Shown: positions 41,912 through 50,142, counted from the first letter of the stretch. The stretch is DNA of 64,000 nt from Rathayibacter sp. Leaf185 (GCF_001423885.1 NZ_LMPP01000007.1:1-64000), one strand, 5' to 3'. Program-made: numbers and translations. The notes: a model not told the origin generated them from the sequence alone.

Positions 41912-42904
41912 TTAGCTCGCGGCGGCCTTCTCGGCGGCCGCGGTACGGGCTGCCTCAACCTCGGCGGCGGTGTGGTGTCCCTGAACGTCGGCGTAGGCGA
42001 CTTTGTAGGGGCGGGTTCCGTCGTTCCAGTCGAGCGCGACGGTCACGCTCTTGGGGTTCACGCGGGTCACGACGTGCCAGCCGAAGCGGTGCTTGATCAT
42101 GTCGCCCTTGGCGATCGTGTCTCGGCTGTGGATCGTGACTTGTCCGGCGGCGGCTTGCGTTTCGCGGACGGCGGTCCAGTAGTCGCGCTGGTCGTCGAGC
42201 TGCGCGCGCTGGGTGAGCAGCCGCTCCCGGTAAGCGCCGGTGGCGGGGGCGGTCGTTTCGATGTAGCCGCCGCCGAAGTTGTGCGAGCTGCCCTCGATCT
42301 TCCGCGTGCATCCGCGAATGTCGGTGTCGAGCCGGTCGATGCGGCGGGCGACCATTCCGGGGGCGTAGCGGTGTTCGGTGGTGTGGGCGGCGACGTCGGC
42401 GCGGGCGCGGGCGCGGGTGGCCTCGCGGTCGGCCTCGACGCTGCGGCCCATCGCGTTGTGGGCCTTCTCGATCGCGTTGCGGTGCCGCGTCTCGGAGTGG
42501 TGGCCGATCTTGATCGGCTCGCCACCCTCCGGGAGCCGATCGAACGCGCGGCGCGCGGCCGCGTCGGCGGTATCGGCGTCGACGGCGCGGCGGTCGGCCT
42601 TCGCGTCGAGCGCGTCGACCCGGACGGCCTGGCGCTCGATGGTCGCCGCCTCCGCCTCGATGGTCGGGCGGAACGTCTCTTCGGCTTCGATGGTGACCTC
42701 GTGTCCGGCGTCGCGCAGGGCGGTCGCGGCGCGGTTGATGGTCCACCACTTCGGCAGGCGGTCACGGGACTGCGGGACGTACCACGCGCTGATGGAGCGG
42801 CCCCAGCGCCAGCCGGACGCCTTGAGGATCTCGGCGGTGCCGTCGCCGCGGCTGGTGCCCTCGATGATCGTTCCGGCTTCGGGGGTGTGGGTGATGGTGA
42901 GCAT
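41912..42904 (-). CDS. DUF3560 domain plasmid protein
   Basis: A 330-residue soluble protein. It begins MLTITHTPEAGTIIEGTSRG and ASGWRWGRSISAWYVPQSRD, the DUF3560 domain signature, followed by a long charged helical middle region (EAEAATIERQAVRVDALDAK to RARADVAAHTTEH). A C-terminal WHVVTRVNPKSVTVALDW domain of beta type follows. DUF3560 is widespread on actinobacterial plasmids and phages and has no proven role. It lies 27 bases downstream of another plasmid-type gene on the minus strand. Confidence 0.78.
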   Translation of the reverse strand: MLTITHTPEAGTIIEGTSRGDGTAEILKASGWRWGRSISAWYVPQSRDRLPKWWTINRAATALRDAGHEVTIEAEETFRPTIEAEAATIERQAVRVDALDAKADRRAVDADTADAAARRAFDRLPEGGEPIKIGHHSETRHRNAIEKAHNAMGRSVEADREATRARARADVAAHTTEHRYAPGMVARRIDRLDTDIRGCTRKIEGSSHNFGGGYIETTAPATGAYRERLLTQRAQLDDQRDYWTAVRETQAAAGQVTIHSRDTIAKGDMIKHRFGWHVVTRVNPKSVTVALDWNDGTRPYKVAYADVQGHHTAAEVEAARTAAAEKAAAS

Positions 42905-42931
42905 GTCGGTTCTCCTTCTCGGTTCGGGGGG

Positions 42932-43297
42932 TCAGTCGTTGGCGCGGTAGTCGGCGGGCGTCTCGCTGCGGTCGTGCAGCGCGTACGCGGCCGGGAACAG
43001 GTCGAGCGCTCGCGCGACGTCGACCGGCACGACGACGTAGGCACCGGAGGCCATGTAGCCGACGCGATCCGCGGGCAGCGCCTCCACGGGCTCGAAGTGC
43101 TGCAACGTCACCCCGGGAAGCCCCGCGCGGCCCTCGCGGGTGACCAGGTGCACGGCCGGTGTCTGCTCGGTCACCGGGTCGCGGCCACCGGCGCCGACGA
43201 TGACCACCTGACGGGCGGTCCGGCTGATCCCGTCCGCTCCGGGTCCGTGGTACTCGCTCGTGATGACCTCGGTACGGGTGCCGCGCTGCTGACTCAT
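42932..43297 (-). CDS. Small conserved plasmid protein, function unknown
   Basis: A 121-residue soluble protein with no recognised motif. The sequence has beta-strand-like stretches (RQVVIVGAGGRDPVTEQTPA, GVTLQHFEPVEALPADR, SGAYVVVPVDVARAL) and no membrane segment. It starts with ATG 43297, six bases after GGGAG on the minus strand. It is the first of two genes with the DUF3560 gene and follows the spacer containing repeats A, B and D. Confidence 0.6.
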   Translation of the reverse strand: MSQQRGTRTEVITSEYHGPGADGISRTARQVVIVGAGGRDPVTEQTPAVHLVTREGRAGLPGVTLQHFEPVEALPADRVGYMASGAYVVVPVDVARALDLFPAAYALHDRSETPADYRAND

Positions 43298-43389
43298 GGT
43301 GTGTCTCCCTCTGGCTGATCGTTTTTCTTTGCCTCTCCGGCGGGGAAGACCGTTTGAGTGGAGGCGGCGGAGTGACGCCGATCACGAGC

Positions 43390-43415
43390 GATGTGAGGGA
43401 GCGCAGCGACCGCGT
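43390..43415 (+). repeat. Direct repeat B, copy 2
   Basis: Identical over 26 bases to 201-226, same orientation. It lies 25 bases before repeat A here, whereas at the left end B follows A. Confidence 0.88.
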
Positions 43416-43440
43416 TCGGGATCGGTGGCACGCAGCCGCC

Positions 43441-43476
43441 GGAGCGAAATAGGTTGAAACCGCGGAGAGGTGAAGA
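43441..43476 (+). repeat. Direct repeat A, copy 2
   Basis: Identical over 36 bases to 11-46, same orientation. The 14-mer GGCCGCGCAGCGGC follows at 43492-43505 as it does at 248-261 on the left. Confidence 0.9.
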
Positions 43477-43597
43477 AAACGCGCAAGAACGGGCCGCGCA
43501 GCGGCCTCCCTCCCCCGGCATCGCCGGTGCCGCGTCTAGCGGCCCCCGGAACGGGTAGAGGAAGAGTGCAGGCTGACGGGCGCCGCCGGCAGTGGGT

Positions 43598-44605
43598 CTA
43601 ACGGCTTCGGTCGCCGCGGTCCGGCGCCTGCGCCGGCGTCGTGGGGAAGCTGCGGGTAACGGTCGCTCGTGCTTGCGCGAGGGCAGTGTCGATCAGGGGT
43701 TCTCCGAACGCGGTGCGCGACTTGTCGACGTCGAGCGTGCGCGGCTGCCCTTCGGCGGCGGTGCTGTAGCGGCGGTAGCGCATGACGGTCGGTCCGGTGT
43801 CGGCCAGCTGCTCGGCGGCGACCTCGGGGAGGGAGCGGCCGTCCGGGCCGGCGTAGACGCCGCGGGCGTACTCGCTGGGCACCCATCGGCCGCCGAGCTC
43901 GTCGGCGCCGTCGAGGGCGCGTTCGTAGGACTGCTGCCAGCGGCCGGCGATGCGCGACTCCGACAGCTCGAACGGGACCTCCACGTCGATGACCTCGACG
44001 CTGTAGCCGGCGGATCCGAGTCGCTGCCCCAGCTCGACGGCCTTCTCGGGTGAGGAGAGCACGGTGTCGATCACGAGGTTCTGACCGTCGCGCACCGCCT
44101 CGCTGCGCAGTTGGAGCGCGAGGATGGACGACTCTTCGTGGACGAGGGAGGCCAGCTCGAGCGGGAAGAACCGCTCCCCCGCCGCCTCGGCGGCTCGAAC
44201 TTCTGACGGGATGATCGCGCGGTCGTAGCTGCCGTCCTTGATCGCCTCGGTGAGCAGGGCGCGCTTAAACTCGTCCGCGTCGACGGTGATCCACGCGCCG
44301 CGGTCGGCGCCGAGCACGTCCGCGAGGACGGTCGACTTCCCGGCCCCGGGCGGGCCGGCGAGGATGATCGCCTTCCGGTCCGCGCGCACGTCAGGGAAGC
44401 GATCGCGGTACTCGGCCACGAGTCGATCGTGCAGCTCTTGCCGCGCAGCGCGCGGCTGATACGTGCCATCAGGGTCCCGGACGAACCAGTCGCGGTTGTT
44501 GACCGTCGCCCGCTCGCCGGCAGGGCTCAGCGGGCCGCCGGCCCGAGCCCACTCGCGCACCGTCTCGCGGTGCGCGGCGATCGCTGACGAGTCCTCGCCC
44601 GTCAC
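43598..44605 (-). CDS. Zeta-toxin family protein
   Basis: A 335-residue P-loop kinase-like protein. Walker A GPPGAGKST lies at about residues 84-92, after an N-terminal extension of 75 residues. TVDADEFKRALL and LASLVHEESSILALQLRSEAV follow, matching zeta toxins (PezT, zeta), which phosphorylate UDP-N-acetylglucosamine and block wall synthesis. A C-terminal extension of unknown function follows residue 270. GTG 44605 overlaps the HTH antitoxin stop. It should kill plasmid-free cells. The extension after the kinase is larger than in the classical 287-residue toxin. Confidence 0.88.
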   Translation of the reverse strand: MTGEDSSAIAAHRETVREWARAGGPLSPAGERATVNNRDWFVRDPDGTYQPRAARQELHDRLVAEYRDRFPDVRADRKAIILAGPPGAGKSTVLADVLGADRGAWITVDADEFKRALLTEAIKDGSYDRAIIPSEVRAAEAAGERFFPLELASLVHEESSILALQLRSEAVRDGQNLVIDTVLSSPEKAVELGQRLGSAGYSVEVIDVEVPFELSESRIAGRWQQSYERALDGADELGGRWVPSEYARGVYAGPDGRSLPEVAAEQLADTGPTVMRYRRYSTAAEGQPRTLDVDKSRTAFGEPLIDTALAQARATVTRSFPTTPAQAPDRGDRSR

Positions 44606-45051
44606 CGACCTTGCTCGCTGTAGCGGGTCAGGATCTCGTCGTACATCTCCGCGTCGATCAGGTGCTCGCTGAACGCGCGTCGGACGTCCGCGAACTCCCC
44701 CGCGTCGCCGGTCGTCCAGTCGTAGCCGTCGCTGGGCGAGCCGGGTCGGTACGACCAGCGGCCGAGCTCATCGATGGTCTGCTCGCGCGTCAGCTCGCCG
44801 GCGTCGTAGCGCTGGGCGATTTCGTAGGTGGTGGCGCCGGAGAACCCCGGGCGCACGTCCGGCACGGCGGCCGCCGACTTCAAGGCGCTGTTGACGGAGG
44901 GCTGGGAGATACCGATCAGGTGCGCGAGTTGCCTCTGCGTGGTGTCCTGCGCGGCCCGGCGCAGCTCCCGCAGGTACGACACTCTCGTCACGACCTGACG
45001 GCTGCGTAGCCGGCGAACGGTGTCCCCATCGGGCCTCTGAGCGATCGCCAT
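44602..45051 (-). CDS. HTH-type antitoxin candidate for the zeta toxin
   Basis: A 149-residue DNA-binding protein. ATG 45051 is preferred because GGAGGT stands seven bases before it; an in-frame GTG nine bases earlier overlaps that site. Residues 40-65 form a helix-turn-helix, QRQLAHLIGISQPSVNSALK. The C-terminal half (SYRPGSPSDGYDWTTGDAGE) resembles the zeta-partner antitoxins of actinobacteria rather than the classical epsilon protein. It would bind toxin and repress the operon. Confidence 0.75.
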   Translation of the reverse strand: MAIAQRPDGDTVRRLRSRQVVTRVSYLRELRRAAQDTTQRQLAHLIGISQPSVNSALKSAAAVPDVRPGFSGATTYEIAQRYDAGELTREQTIDELGRWSYRPGSPSDGYDWTTGDAGEFADVRRAFSEHLIDAEMYDEILTRYSEQGR

Positions 45052-45166
45052 GGCAACCACCTCCTATAGATCATTCTATCGAAGGACCGTCACGGTCAGT
45101 GAAATACCCGAGCGGAGGGCGTGCTCAAGGATGGCGGCAAGGGACGTCTCCCACCAAGTCTGTTAC

Positions 45167-45553
45167 TTACAGACCAACAGACTTCCGAATCTCGGCCTCC
45201 GACCCGCCCGCGATCTGATCACCTCTCTCGAGAAGAAGATCGATCGCTACTCGGATGAGGGTGTTCTCCGTGATTCGCTCGGTCCCGGCGGGCCTGGTTC
45301 GCGTGAGTCGACGCGCGTGCGCAGTCAGCGCGGTGTACTGATCGTCTCGGATCTTCGCTTCTTTCCTGGCGAAGGACCGGTAGCCGGCTCCCTCAGCCGG
45401 GTCCTGTCGAGTTGCAGAGGCGTCGTCTTCCACTCCCGGCGACTTCGACGGCTGAAGAGGCTTCACCACCTCTGGGGATGCTTCGGGGGGAGTGAGAGAC
45501 AGATCCGCCTGGGGCGGCGTAGACAGCATGGCGCTGAGGTCCTGGCGGGCCAT
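45167..45553 (-). CDS. ParB-like partner in partition operon
   Basis: A 128-residue protein with a disordered, Pro- and Ala-rich first half (about 60 residues) and a basic C-terminal half, RDDQYTALTAHARRLTRTRP and ITENTLIRVAIDLLLERGDQ, that looks like a ribbon-helix-helix or small DNA-binding domain. It is coupled to parA (TAATG). Small DNA-binding partners of this kind replace true ParB on many actinobacterial plasmids. It should bind the repeats upstream of parA at 46.2-46.6 kb. Confidence 0.7.
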   Translation of the reverse strand: MARQDLSAMLSTPPQADLSLTPPEASPEVVKPLQPSKSPGVEDDASATRQDPAEGAGYRSFARKEAKIRDDQYTALTAHARRLTRTRPAGTERITENTLIRVAIDLLLERGDQIAGGSEAEIRKSVGL

Positions 45554-46206
45554 TAGGAGCTCCTCGTGGTCGAGTGCGCCCAGATGGAGGTGAGCTCCAG
45601 GGCGACTGCGTTGTAGTCGTAGATCGCATTGGCGGTTTGCCTGGTGTCGGGGTACTGCGTCACAACGTCTCCGGTGAGCGGCGAATCGCTGATCGATTTG
45701 TACTGTCGGATGTGCTGCTTGAAGCGAGGGAGCTTGAGGCTTACATCCACGAGATTGACCCAGTCTTCGAGGAGGTTCGGTACACGCATGTCCACCTTGC
45801 CGAGCAGGACTCGGTACGGAACATCTCGGGGCTCGATGAGCTTGCTGATCGTGTTGCGCGTCGGATCGACAGCAAGCGCTTCTGGAACCATCGGCACGAT
45901 CGCGAAGTCGGAGACATCGAGAACGGCACCGAGGATCGCCGTATCAGTCAGGTTTCCTGGTGTATCTACGAAGACCACGTCGTACGGCAGCTCCCGCAGG
46001 CGTGTGAGCGTGTTGGGGTCGGTGTTCTCCGCGAAGTCGAAGGGCAGCCGCTCCCCTGCCCGAGCCGCCCACATGGTGGTCGACTGTTGGGGGTCGACGT
46101 CGACCACGAGCACTCGCGCGTTCTTGGCGGCGACGGCCGCAAGGTTCATCAGACTCGTCGTCTTCCCGACCCCGCCCTTCTGATTTGCCAGGGACACGAT
46201 GCGCAT
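45553..46206 (-). CDS. parA: ParA-family partition ATPase
   Basis: A 217-residue ATPase of the small ParA/MinD group. It starts MRIVSLANQKGGVGKTTS with the deviant Walker A motif, followed by VDVDPQQSTTMWAAR and DVVFVDTPGN. There is no N-terminal DNA-binding domain, as in type Ib ParA. ATG 46206 has GAGGAG five bases upstream. With the coupled DNA-binding gene and upstream repeats it makes a complete partition system for stable inheritance. Confidence 0.93.
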   Translation of the reverse strand: MRIVSLANQKGGVGKTTSLMNLAAVAAKNARVLVVDVDPQQSTTMWAARAGERLPFDFAENTDPNTLTRLRELPYDVVFVDTPGNLTDTAILGAVLDVSDFAIVPMVPEALAVDPTRNTISKLIEPRDVPYRVLLGKVDMRVPNLLEDWVNLVDVSLKLPRFKQHIRQYKSISDSPLTGDVVTQYPDTRQTANAIYDYNAVALELTSIWAHSTTRSS

Positions 46207-46229
46207 GGATGCTCCTCTCACTCCCGTAG

Positions 46230-46642
46230 TTACAGAGTACCAAAGTTCGGCGAAAGGTCCCTAACTTCGGACGTCTGTAACCCACGAAGTACGTGGTACC
46301 ACCGCCCTCGACGACCCGAGTTGCACCTGGTCGCCTCCGAGCAGCGCTGGGACATCGACGGACGCTTGCGACGCAGGTCTCTTCTAACGCTTGAGCCCAG
46401 TTCGTTCCACTAGGTCCAGGTGGCACGTGGAACTTCCCCGCCACCAGCAACTTCGGCCGTCAACAAAGCCTGTGATCTACAGAACTACAAAGTCTGTAAC
46501 TCTGTAGACGGGTCCTCTTCCGTCTCCCTGACACACTGGGCTCCCCAGTCTCACAATACGACTTACAGAGTTCGTGATTCTGAAACTTACAGACCACGGC
46601 GTGGCGACCTGGGACCAAAGTTACAGACTTTGTAGTTCTGTA
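46230..46642. repeat. Candidate partition centromere: TTACAGA/TCTGTAA repeats
   Basis: TTACAGA or its complement occurs at 46230, 46274, 46493, 46563, 46587 and 46621, with variants at 46476 and 46501. A 24-base inverted repeat is perfect between 46478-46501 and 46619-46642 (core TACAGAACTACAAAGTCTG). These lie directly upstream of parA, with no gene in 46207-46642. They are likely binding sites for the ParB-like protein, or part of a replication origin. Confidence 0.7.
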
Positions 46643-46705
46643 TCTTTCGAAGTTTGGAACTTACACCGCAATGTGGTTCATGTCTCCATACGCCTGCAGC
46701 TGCGG

Positions 46706-46963
46706 TCAGTGCGCGAACGCCATCGCCAGTTCGCCCCAAGGGGTTGTGGGGCGTCGGGAGAGCGCGCCGCGCTTCATCGTCCAGACGGGTCCCTTGCGGA
46801 CCGCGGGGAGTCCGAGGCCGACAGCGGAGCGGCCATGGCGCTTGGTCACGGCATCGATGGTCGCGCCGAGGCCCCTGGTGTCGAAGGCGGTATCGAAGAC
46901 GTCGAGGGAGGCGTGGGAGTTCCTGGGGGAGAGGTTGGTGAGGATGACGCTTGCGCTGTTCAG
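46706..46963 (-). pseudogene. umuC 3' remnant (DNA polymerase V C-terminus)
   Basis: Directly after the umuD stop the minus strand stays open for about 85 codons without any start codon at its head and reads LTNLSPRNSHASLDVFDTAF, then GATIDAVTKRHGRSAVGLGL and GPVWTMKRGALSRRPTTPWG before stop 46708-46706. This is the C-terminal end of UmuC (tail with W-x-M-R and T-x-R/P-W-x-E-L). The catalytic palm and fingers are gone, so no polymerase can be made. Confidence 0.8.
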
Positions 46964-47409
46964 AGCGCACGGTGGAGGCGGTGGAGGCAGGCGGTGACGA
47001 CGCCCCAGATCTGGAGGTCGCTGAGTTCAGGGACGAGGATCGGCGGGTACTCGGAGTTCTCGGCGCGCAGGATGACGCCGCCGGGGGAGTGTTCGAGGCG
47101 TTTGACGGTGAGTTCGCCGTCGAGGATCGCGACGACGACGTTGCCGTGCTTGGGGGAGAGGGAGCGATCGACCACCAGTTCGTCGCCGTCGCTGATGCCG
47201 GCGCCGATCATGCTCTCCCCGGAGACGCGGACGATGAAGGTGGAGGTCTTGTCGCGGATGAGGTGGTCGTTGAGGTCGAGGGAGCCGTCGAAGTAGTCCT
47301 GCGCGGGAGAGGGGAACCCGGCGGCTACCGCGTCGCCGGCGACGAGGAACGCGATCGCCACGGCGTCCAGGGCCGGAGTCGAGATCCGCTCCACGATCGT
47401 CACAGTCAT
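46960..47409 (-). CDS. umuD: UmuD-like S24 SOS peptidase
   Basis: A 149-residue S24 (LexA/UmuD) protein. Self-cleavage would occur at Ala 30-Gly 31 (DAVAAGFPSP). The catalytic serine is Ser 66 in RVSGESMIG and the lysine Lys 103 in GELTVKRLE. ATG 47409 has AGGAGGT six bases upstream. A perfect SOS box precedes it. Normally umuC follows to form an error-prone polymerase, but here only a tail of umuC is left. UmuD may act with a UmuC encoded elsewhere or be a relic. Confidence 0.93.
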   Translation of the reverse strand: MTVTIVERISTPALDAVAIAFLVAGDAVAAGFPSPAQDYFDGSLDLNDHLIRDKTSTFIVRVSGESMIGAGISDGDELVVDRSLSPKHGNVVVAILDGELTVKRLEHSPGGVILRAENSEYPPILVPELSDLQIWGVVTACLHRLHRAL

Positions 47410-47429
47410 CTCGATACCTCCTGATACGT

Positions 47430-47445
47430 TCGAACATACGTTCGA
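47430..47445. promoter_or_regulatory. SOS (LexA) box of umuD
   Basis: TCGAACATACGTTCGA is a perfect TCGAAC-N4-GTTCGA site, the actinobacterial LexA consensus. It lies 21 bases before the umuD start, so the gene should be induced by DNA damage. Confidence 0.9.
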
Positions 47446-47576
47446 TGAAGGTCGAATGTAAGTCGGAGGGTCCGACAGCGCTCCTGGGTACCAATGGTTC
47501 GGCCGCTGGGTGGAGCCGTCTCGGGCGCGTCGAGCTCGTCGAAAATCCGTGTCGACGTCGAGGGCCACGTCGGGGG

Positions 47577-49562
47577 CTAGGCAGCGGTGGAGGACCACCA
47601 GAGCGATCCGGGGGCGAGCATGCCGGTGCGTCCCCAATGCAGCGCTTCTCGGTGATCGCCGCGGCCGGCGGCGTCGCGGGGGTAGAGCGGCCAGACGCGC
47701 TCACCGGGAGTGGTGTCCTCGAACAGGGGTCGGCTCGACACGTGTCGGCGTCGTGGGCGTTGCCTGGGGGAGGAGGAGCGGTGGGTCAGTTCGGCTTGCC
47801 ACCAGGCCCAGACCTCGCGTTCGACGTCGTATCGGTGGGCTCGATCTGCGAGGGCTCCGTCGACGCCGAGGATGCGAGCTGCGGCAGTGCGGAGGTCACG
47901 CTTGGCGCGGGTCCACCCGGTCGTGTGCTTGATGATCAGCCGGTGTGTGCGTAGGCGGGAGAGAGCAGTGGCGGCGGTGCGAGTAGTGACTCCGAGCAGC
48001 GTGGCTGCGGCGTCGAGGGCGAGGGTCCCTTCGCGACGCAGCAGAGCGTAGGTCTTTCCTGCCAGGTGTCCCAGGCCAGCGCGGGTGAAGAGATCGTGCC
48101 GGGTGTCGGTGAGGTCTACTTCGAGCATGGTCAGGAGCATGGTTCGTTCGGTGAAGATCGGACCGGGGGGGCGGGGGTTATTAGTGGTTGTGGCCGGACC
48201 TTGCAGTGGGCCTGTGGAAAAATGCTCGGACAGTCGCCATTCGCTGGCGTTCGAGCCGTCCGCGCGGACGGCGAGCTGCACGTAGCCGTCTTCGCGGAGA
48301 GTCCGCAGGGCGCTGGCCGCGGTGGTGCGGCCCAGGCCCGCGAGGAGGGCGAGGTCTCGGATGGATGCGGCGACGGTGCGCTTGCCGGTATGCAGGGTCA
48401 GGTAGGCCAGCGCGGTGAGAATCGTCTTCTCCGACGTCGCCCGCTCACTCCGGCCCCACCGGCCCGGGCTCACCCGGAACCGCTCGAGGAGAGCGCTGAC
48501 GGAGCCGACGAGGCTCTCCAGCTCCACCATGTCGCCCGGCTCGCGCTCGGACGGGAGAACGGCGTGCAGCGCCGCGTACTGGAGCGCCTTCTGCCACTGC
48601 CGCGTCAGGCGCTCGGCCGCTTCGTCCCGCGAGCGCGGACGGCGGTGGCCGCGACCGGTGTTCTTGGTCCGGAAGTGCTCCATCCCGGGAGCGGTCCGCG
48701 CGGCGTGCTCGACGTCGGTCAAGGACCAGCCAGCGTGCGCCGCGGAGAGCAGGCACATGAACGCCGTCCACGACGGATTCGCGCCGCCACCCGCCGTCGC
48801 CATGTGCCCGGCGCCGGCAGCGCTGAGCTGGCGGTGCGCCCGATGCGCAGTCGTCGCGGCGACCGGGGGAGCGGCGTCGACAGACCGGGGCGGGCGGGAC
48901 GCTTGCAGCGCAGTAGTCACGGACTCGACCGCGGCCACGGTGACGGTCGCGTCCAGCAGCTCCTCCACGCGGCCGCGGAGAACGCTCGAGAAACTGCCGT
49001 CGCGGTGCGGGGACAGCGGCGGTCGAGCGGCGCCGGTGCGGGGGTTGCAGAGCATCCCGTGATCCAGCGTGCGGAAGTTCGCGCGAGCAGCGATCGCCAA
49101 CCGAGCCACCAACTCGGCCGGCGCACCCTCGGCGAGTGCGATCCACAGGTGCCGGCCGCCGGTCCCTGAGGACTGGCACACCAGGTGGGCCACATGGTGC
49201 GCGTCCAGAACGGCGGAGAGAGCGTCGCAGTCGTCCGCGGCCTGCTCCATGAGGTCCGCGTCGACGCCGTGGGAGTCCTTGCCGTCGAAGTCGAAGCAGA
49301 GCAGCCGGAACGTGCCTGTGTCGTCCGCAAGGTAGACCGCCCAGGGAGTGCTCGGGGCAACTGGAGAAATCAGGAACGCCATGGGATACGCGTTCTCATC
49401 CAAGCGCCCGTAGGCGTCGCGGCGCATCGTCCGGACAGTGCCGCGCGGGCTCAGCCGACGCGTCAGGGACCATGCGTCACCGCCGAGCGTCGACGAGCTG
49501 CTACGGCGCGCCGAAAGATCCATCATTGAATCTCTCAGCCCGTCGTGTAATCTTTCGGGCAT
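47577..49562 (-). CDS. Primase-like plasmid replication protein
   Basis: A 661-residue protein. The first 240 residues look like an archaeo-eukaryotic primase-type domain: CFDFDGKDSHG (acid pair at residues 91-93), then SSGTGGRHLWIAL with the conserved His of the G-R-H motif near residue 139. The middle and C-terminal parts contain two winged-helix-like regions (SIRDLALLAGLGRTTAASAL and DAAATLLGVTTRTAATALSR). This layout fits plasmid Rep/primase proteins of actinobacteria. ATG 49562 has GGGAGG seven bases upstream. It is probably the replication initiator, but the origin itself is not identified. Confidence 0.75.
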   Translation of the reverse strand: MPERLHDGLRDSMMDLSARRSSSSTLGGDAWSLTRRLSPRGTVRTMRRDAYGRLDENAYPMAFLISPVAPSTPWAVYLADDTGTFRLLCFDFDGKDSHGVDADLMEQAADDCDALSAVLDAHHVAHLVCQSSGTGGRHLWIALAEGAPAELVARLAIAARANFRTLDHGMLCNPRTGAARPPLSPHRDGSFSSVLRGRVEELLDATVTVAAVESVTTALQASRPPRSVDAAPPVAATTAHRAHRQLSAAGAGHMATAGGGANPSWTAFMCLLSAAHAGWSLTDVEHAARTAPGMEHFRTKNTGRGHRRPRSRDEAAERLTRQWQKALQYAALHAVLPSEREPGDMVELESLVGSVSALLERFRVSPGRWGRSERATSEKTILTALAYLTLHTGKRTVAASIRDLALLAGLGRTTAASALRTLREDGYVQLAVRADGSNASEWRLSEHFSTGPLQGPATTTNNPRPPGPIFTERTMLLTMLEVDLTDTRHDLFTRAGLGHLAGKTYALLRREGTLALDAAATLLGVTTRTAATALSRLRTHRLIIKHTTGWTRAKRDLRTAAARILGVDGALADRAHRYDVEREVWAWWQAELTHRSSSPRQRPRRRHVSSRPLFEDTTPGERVWPLYPRDAAGRGDHREALHWGRTGMLAPGSLWWSSTAA

Positions 49563-49648
49563 AGAGAAGCCTCCCGTGAGGGTGGTGACTTGATTAGCTC
49601 GGACCCGTTGCTTTGGTCGGTGTCGGGGTACGAGCTACGAAACTTGGT

Positions 49649-49670
49649 GAGGCCCGCTTCGGCGGGCCTC
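49649..49670 (-). terminator. Terminator after the RHH gene
   Basis: GAGGCCCGC and GCGGGCCTC form a perfect 9-base stem with a TTCG tetraloop, seven bases past the stop of the gene at 49677 on the minus strand. Confidence 0.8.
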
Positions 49671-49676
49671 CTTCGT

Positions 49677-49913
49677 TTAAGCGGCGGAGATGTGCGCCTC
49701 CTGGTCGATATCGAACGTCGGTGCCAGCACGGGCAGGCGCCCGGTGGAGTCGCGGAGCTGATCTGCCAGAAGCTCGAAGTACAGCGAGCGGGAGACGCCT
49801 GAGGCCTTGGCGGCGCCGTCGACGTCGTCCTTTAGCACGTGAGGCATCTGAAACTCGACGGGCACGGTGACGGCGCCGTTGCGCGCGCGTCGCTTCTGCT
49901 TGATCGGAGCCAT
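49677..49913 (-). CDS. Ribbon-helix-helix type small plasmid regulator
   Basis: A 78-residue protein: a short basic head (MAPIKQKRRARNGAV), a strand VTVPVEFQMP and two helices (LKDDVDGAAKASGVSRSLYF ELLADQLRDS) as in Arc/CopG-like proteins. ATG 49913 is chosen over a longer open frame because the upstream part is non-conserved and the operator candidates lie there. It precedes the primase-like gene on the same strand and may set copy number. The function is inferred. Confidence 0.65.
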   Translation of the reverse strand: MAPIKQKRRARNGAVTVPVEFQMPHVLKDDVDGAAKASGVSRSLYFELLADQLRDSTGRLPVLAPTFDIDQEAHISAA

Positions 49914-49935
49914 GCCACCAGAGTGGTGATTTAAC

Positions 49936-49993
49936 CCCGGGATTGTGCGCGCCACGCCGCGCGTAGGGCGGATCAATCCCGGGATTAAGCGCG
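49936..49993. promoter_or_regulatory. Twin operator candidates of the RHH gene
   Basis: CCCGGGATT followed after two bases by GCGCG occurs at 49936-49951 and 49978-49993, 42 bases (four helical turns) apart. The second copy is part of the perfect palindrome AATCCCGGGATT (49975-49986). They lie 23-80 bases upstream of the RHH start. Confidence 0.5.
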
Positions 49994-50142
49994 ATTGCTG
50001 CCGAGGGGCAGGGGCGTCAGCCCAAGTCGCGCCGTGACGGCCCCTACCTGCCGGGGCATGAGACTCCCGTCGAACAACCATGTCGGCACCCTACCAAAAT
50101 AGGTGCCGCTCCCGTACCGATTCCGGTACACCGTCCAGAGGG

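Larger units (their letters stand above)
43298..43597. other. Spacer carrying repeats B, A and D
   Basis: No gene is visible between the small plasmid protein and the zeta toxin gene. Repeat B (43390-43415), repeat A (43441-43476) and the 14-mer D (43492-43505) all recur near the left end of the window. Confidence 0.6.

Noticed and set aside
41972-43318. Plus-strand 448-residue open frame opposite DUF3560
   Set aside because: No family signature, low-complexity Val/Gly/Asp composition and no ribosome site; the minus-strand genes have clear motifs.
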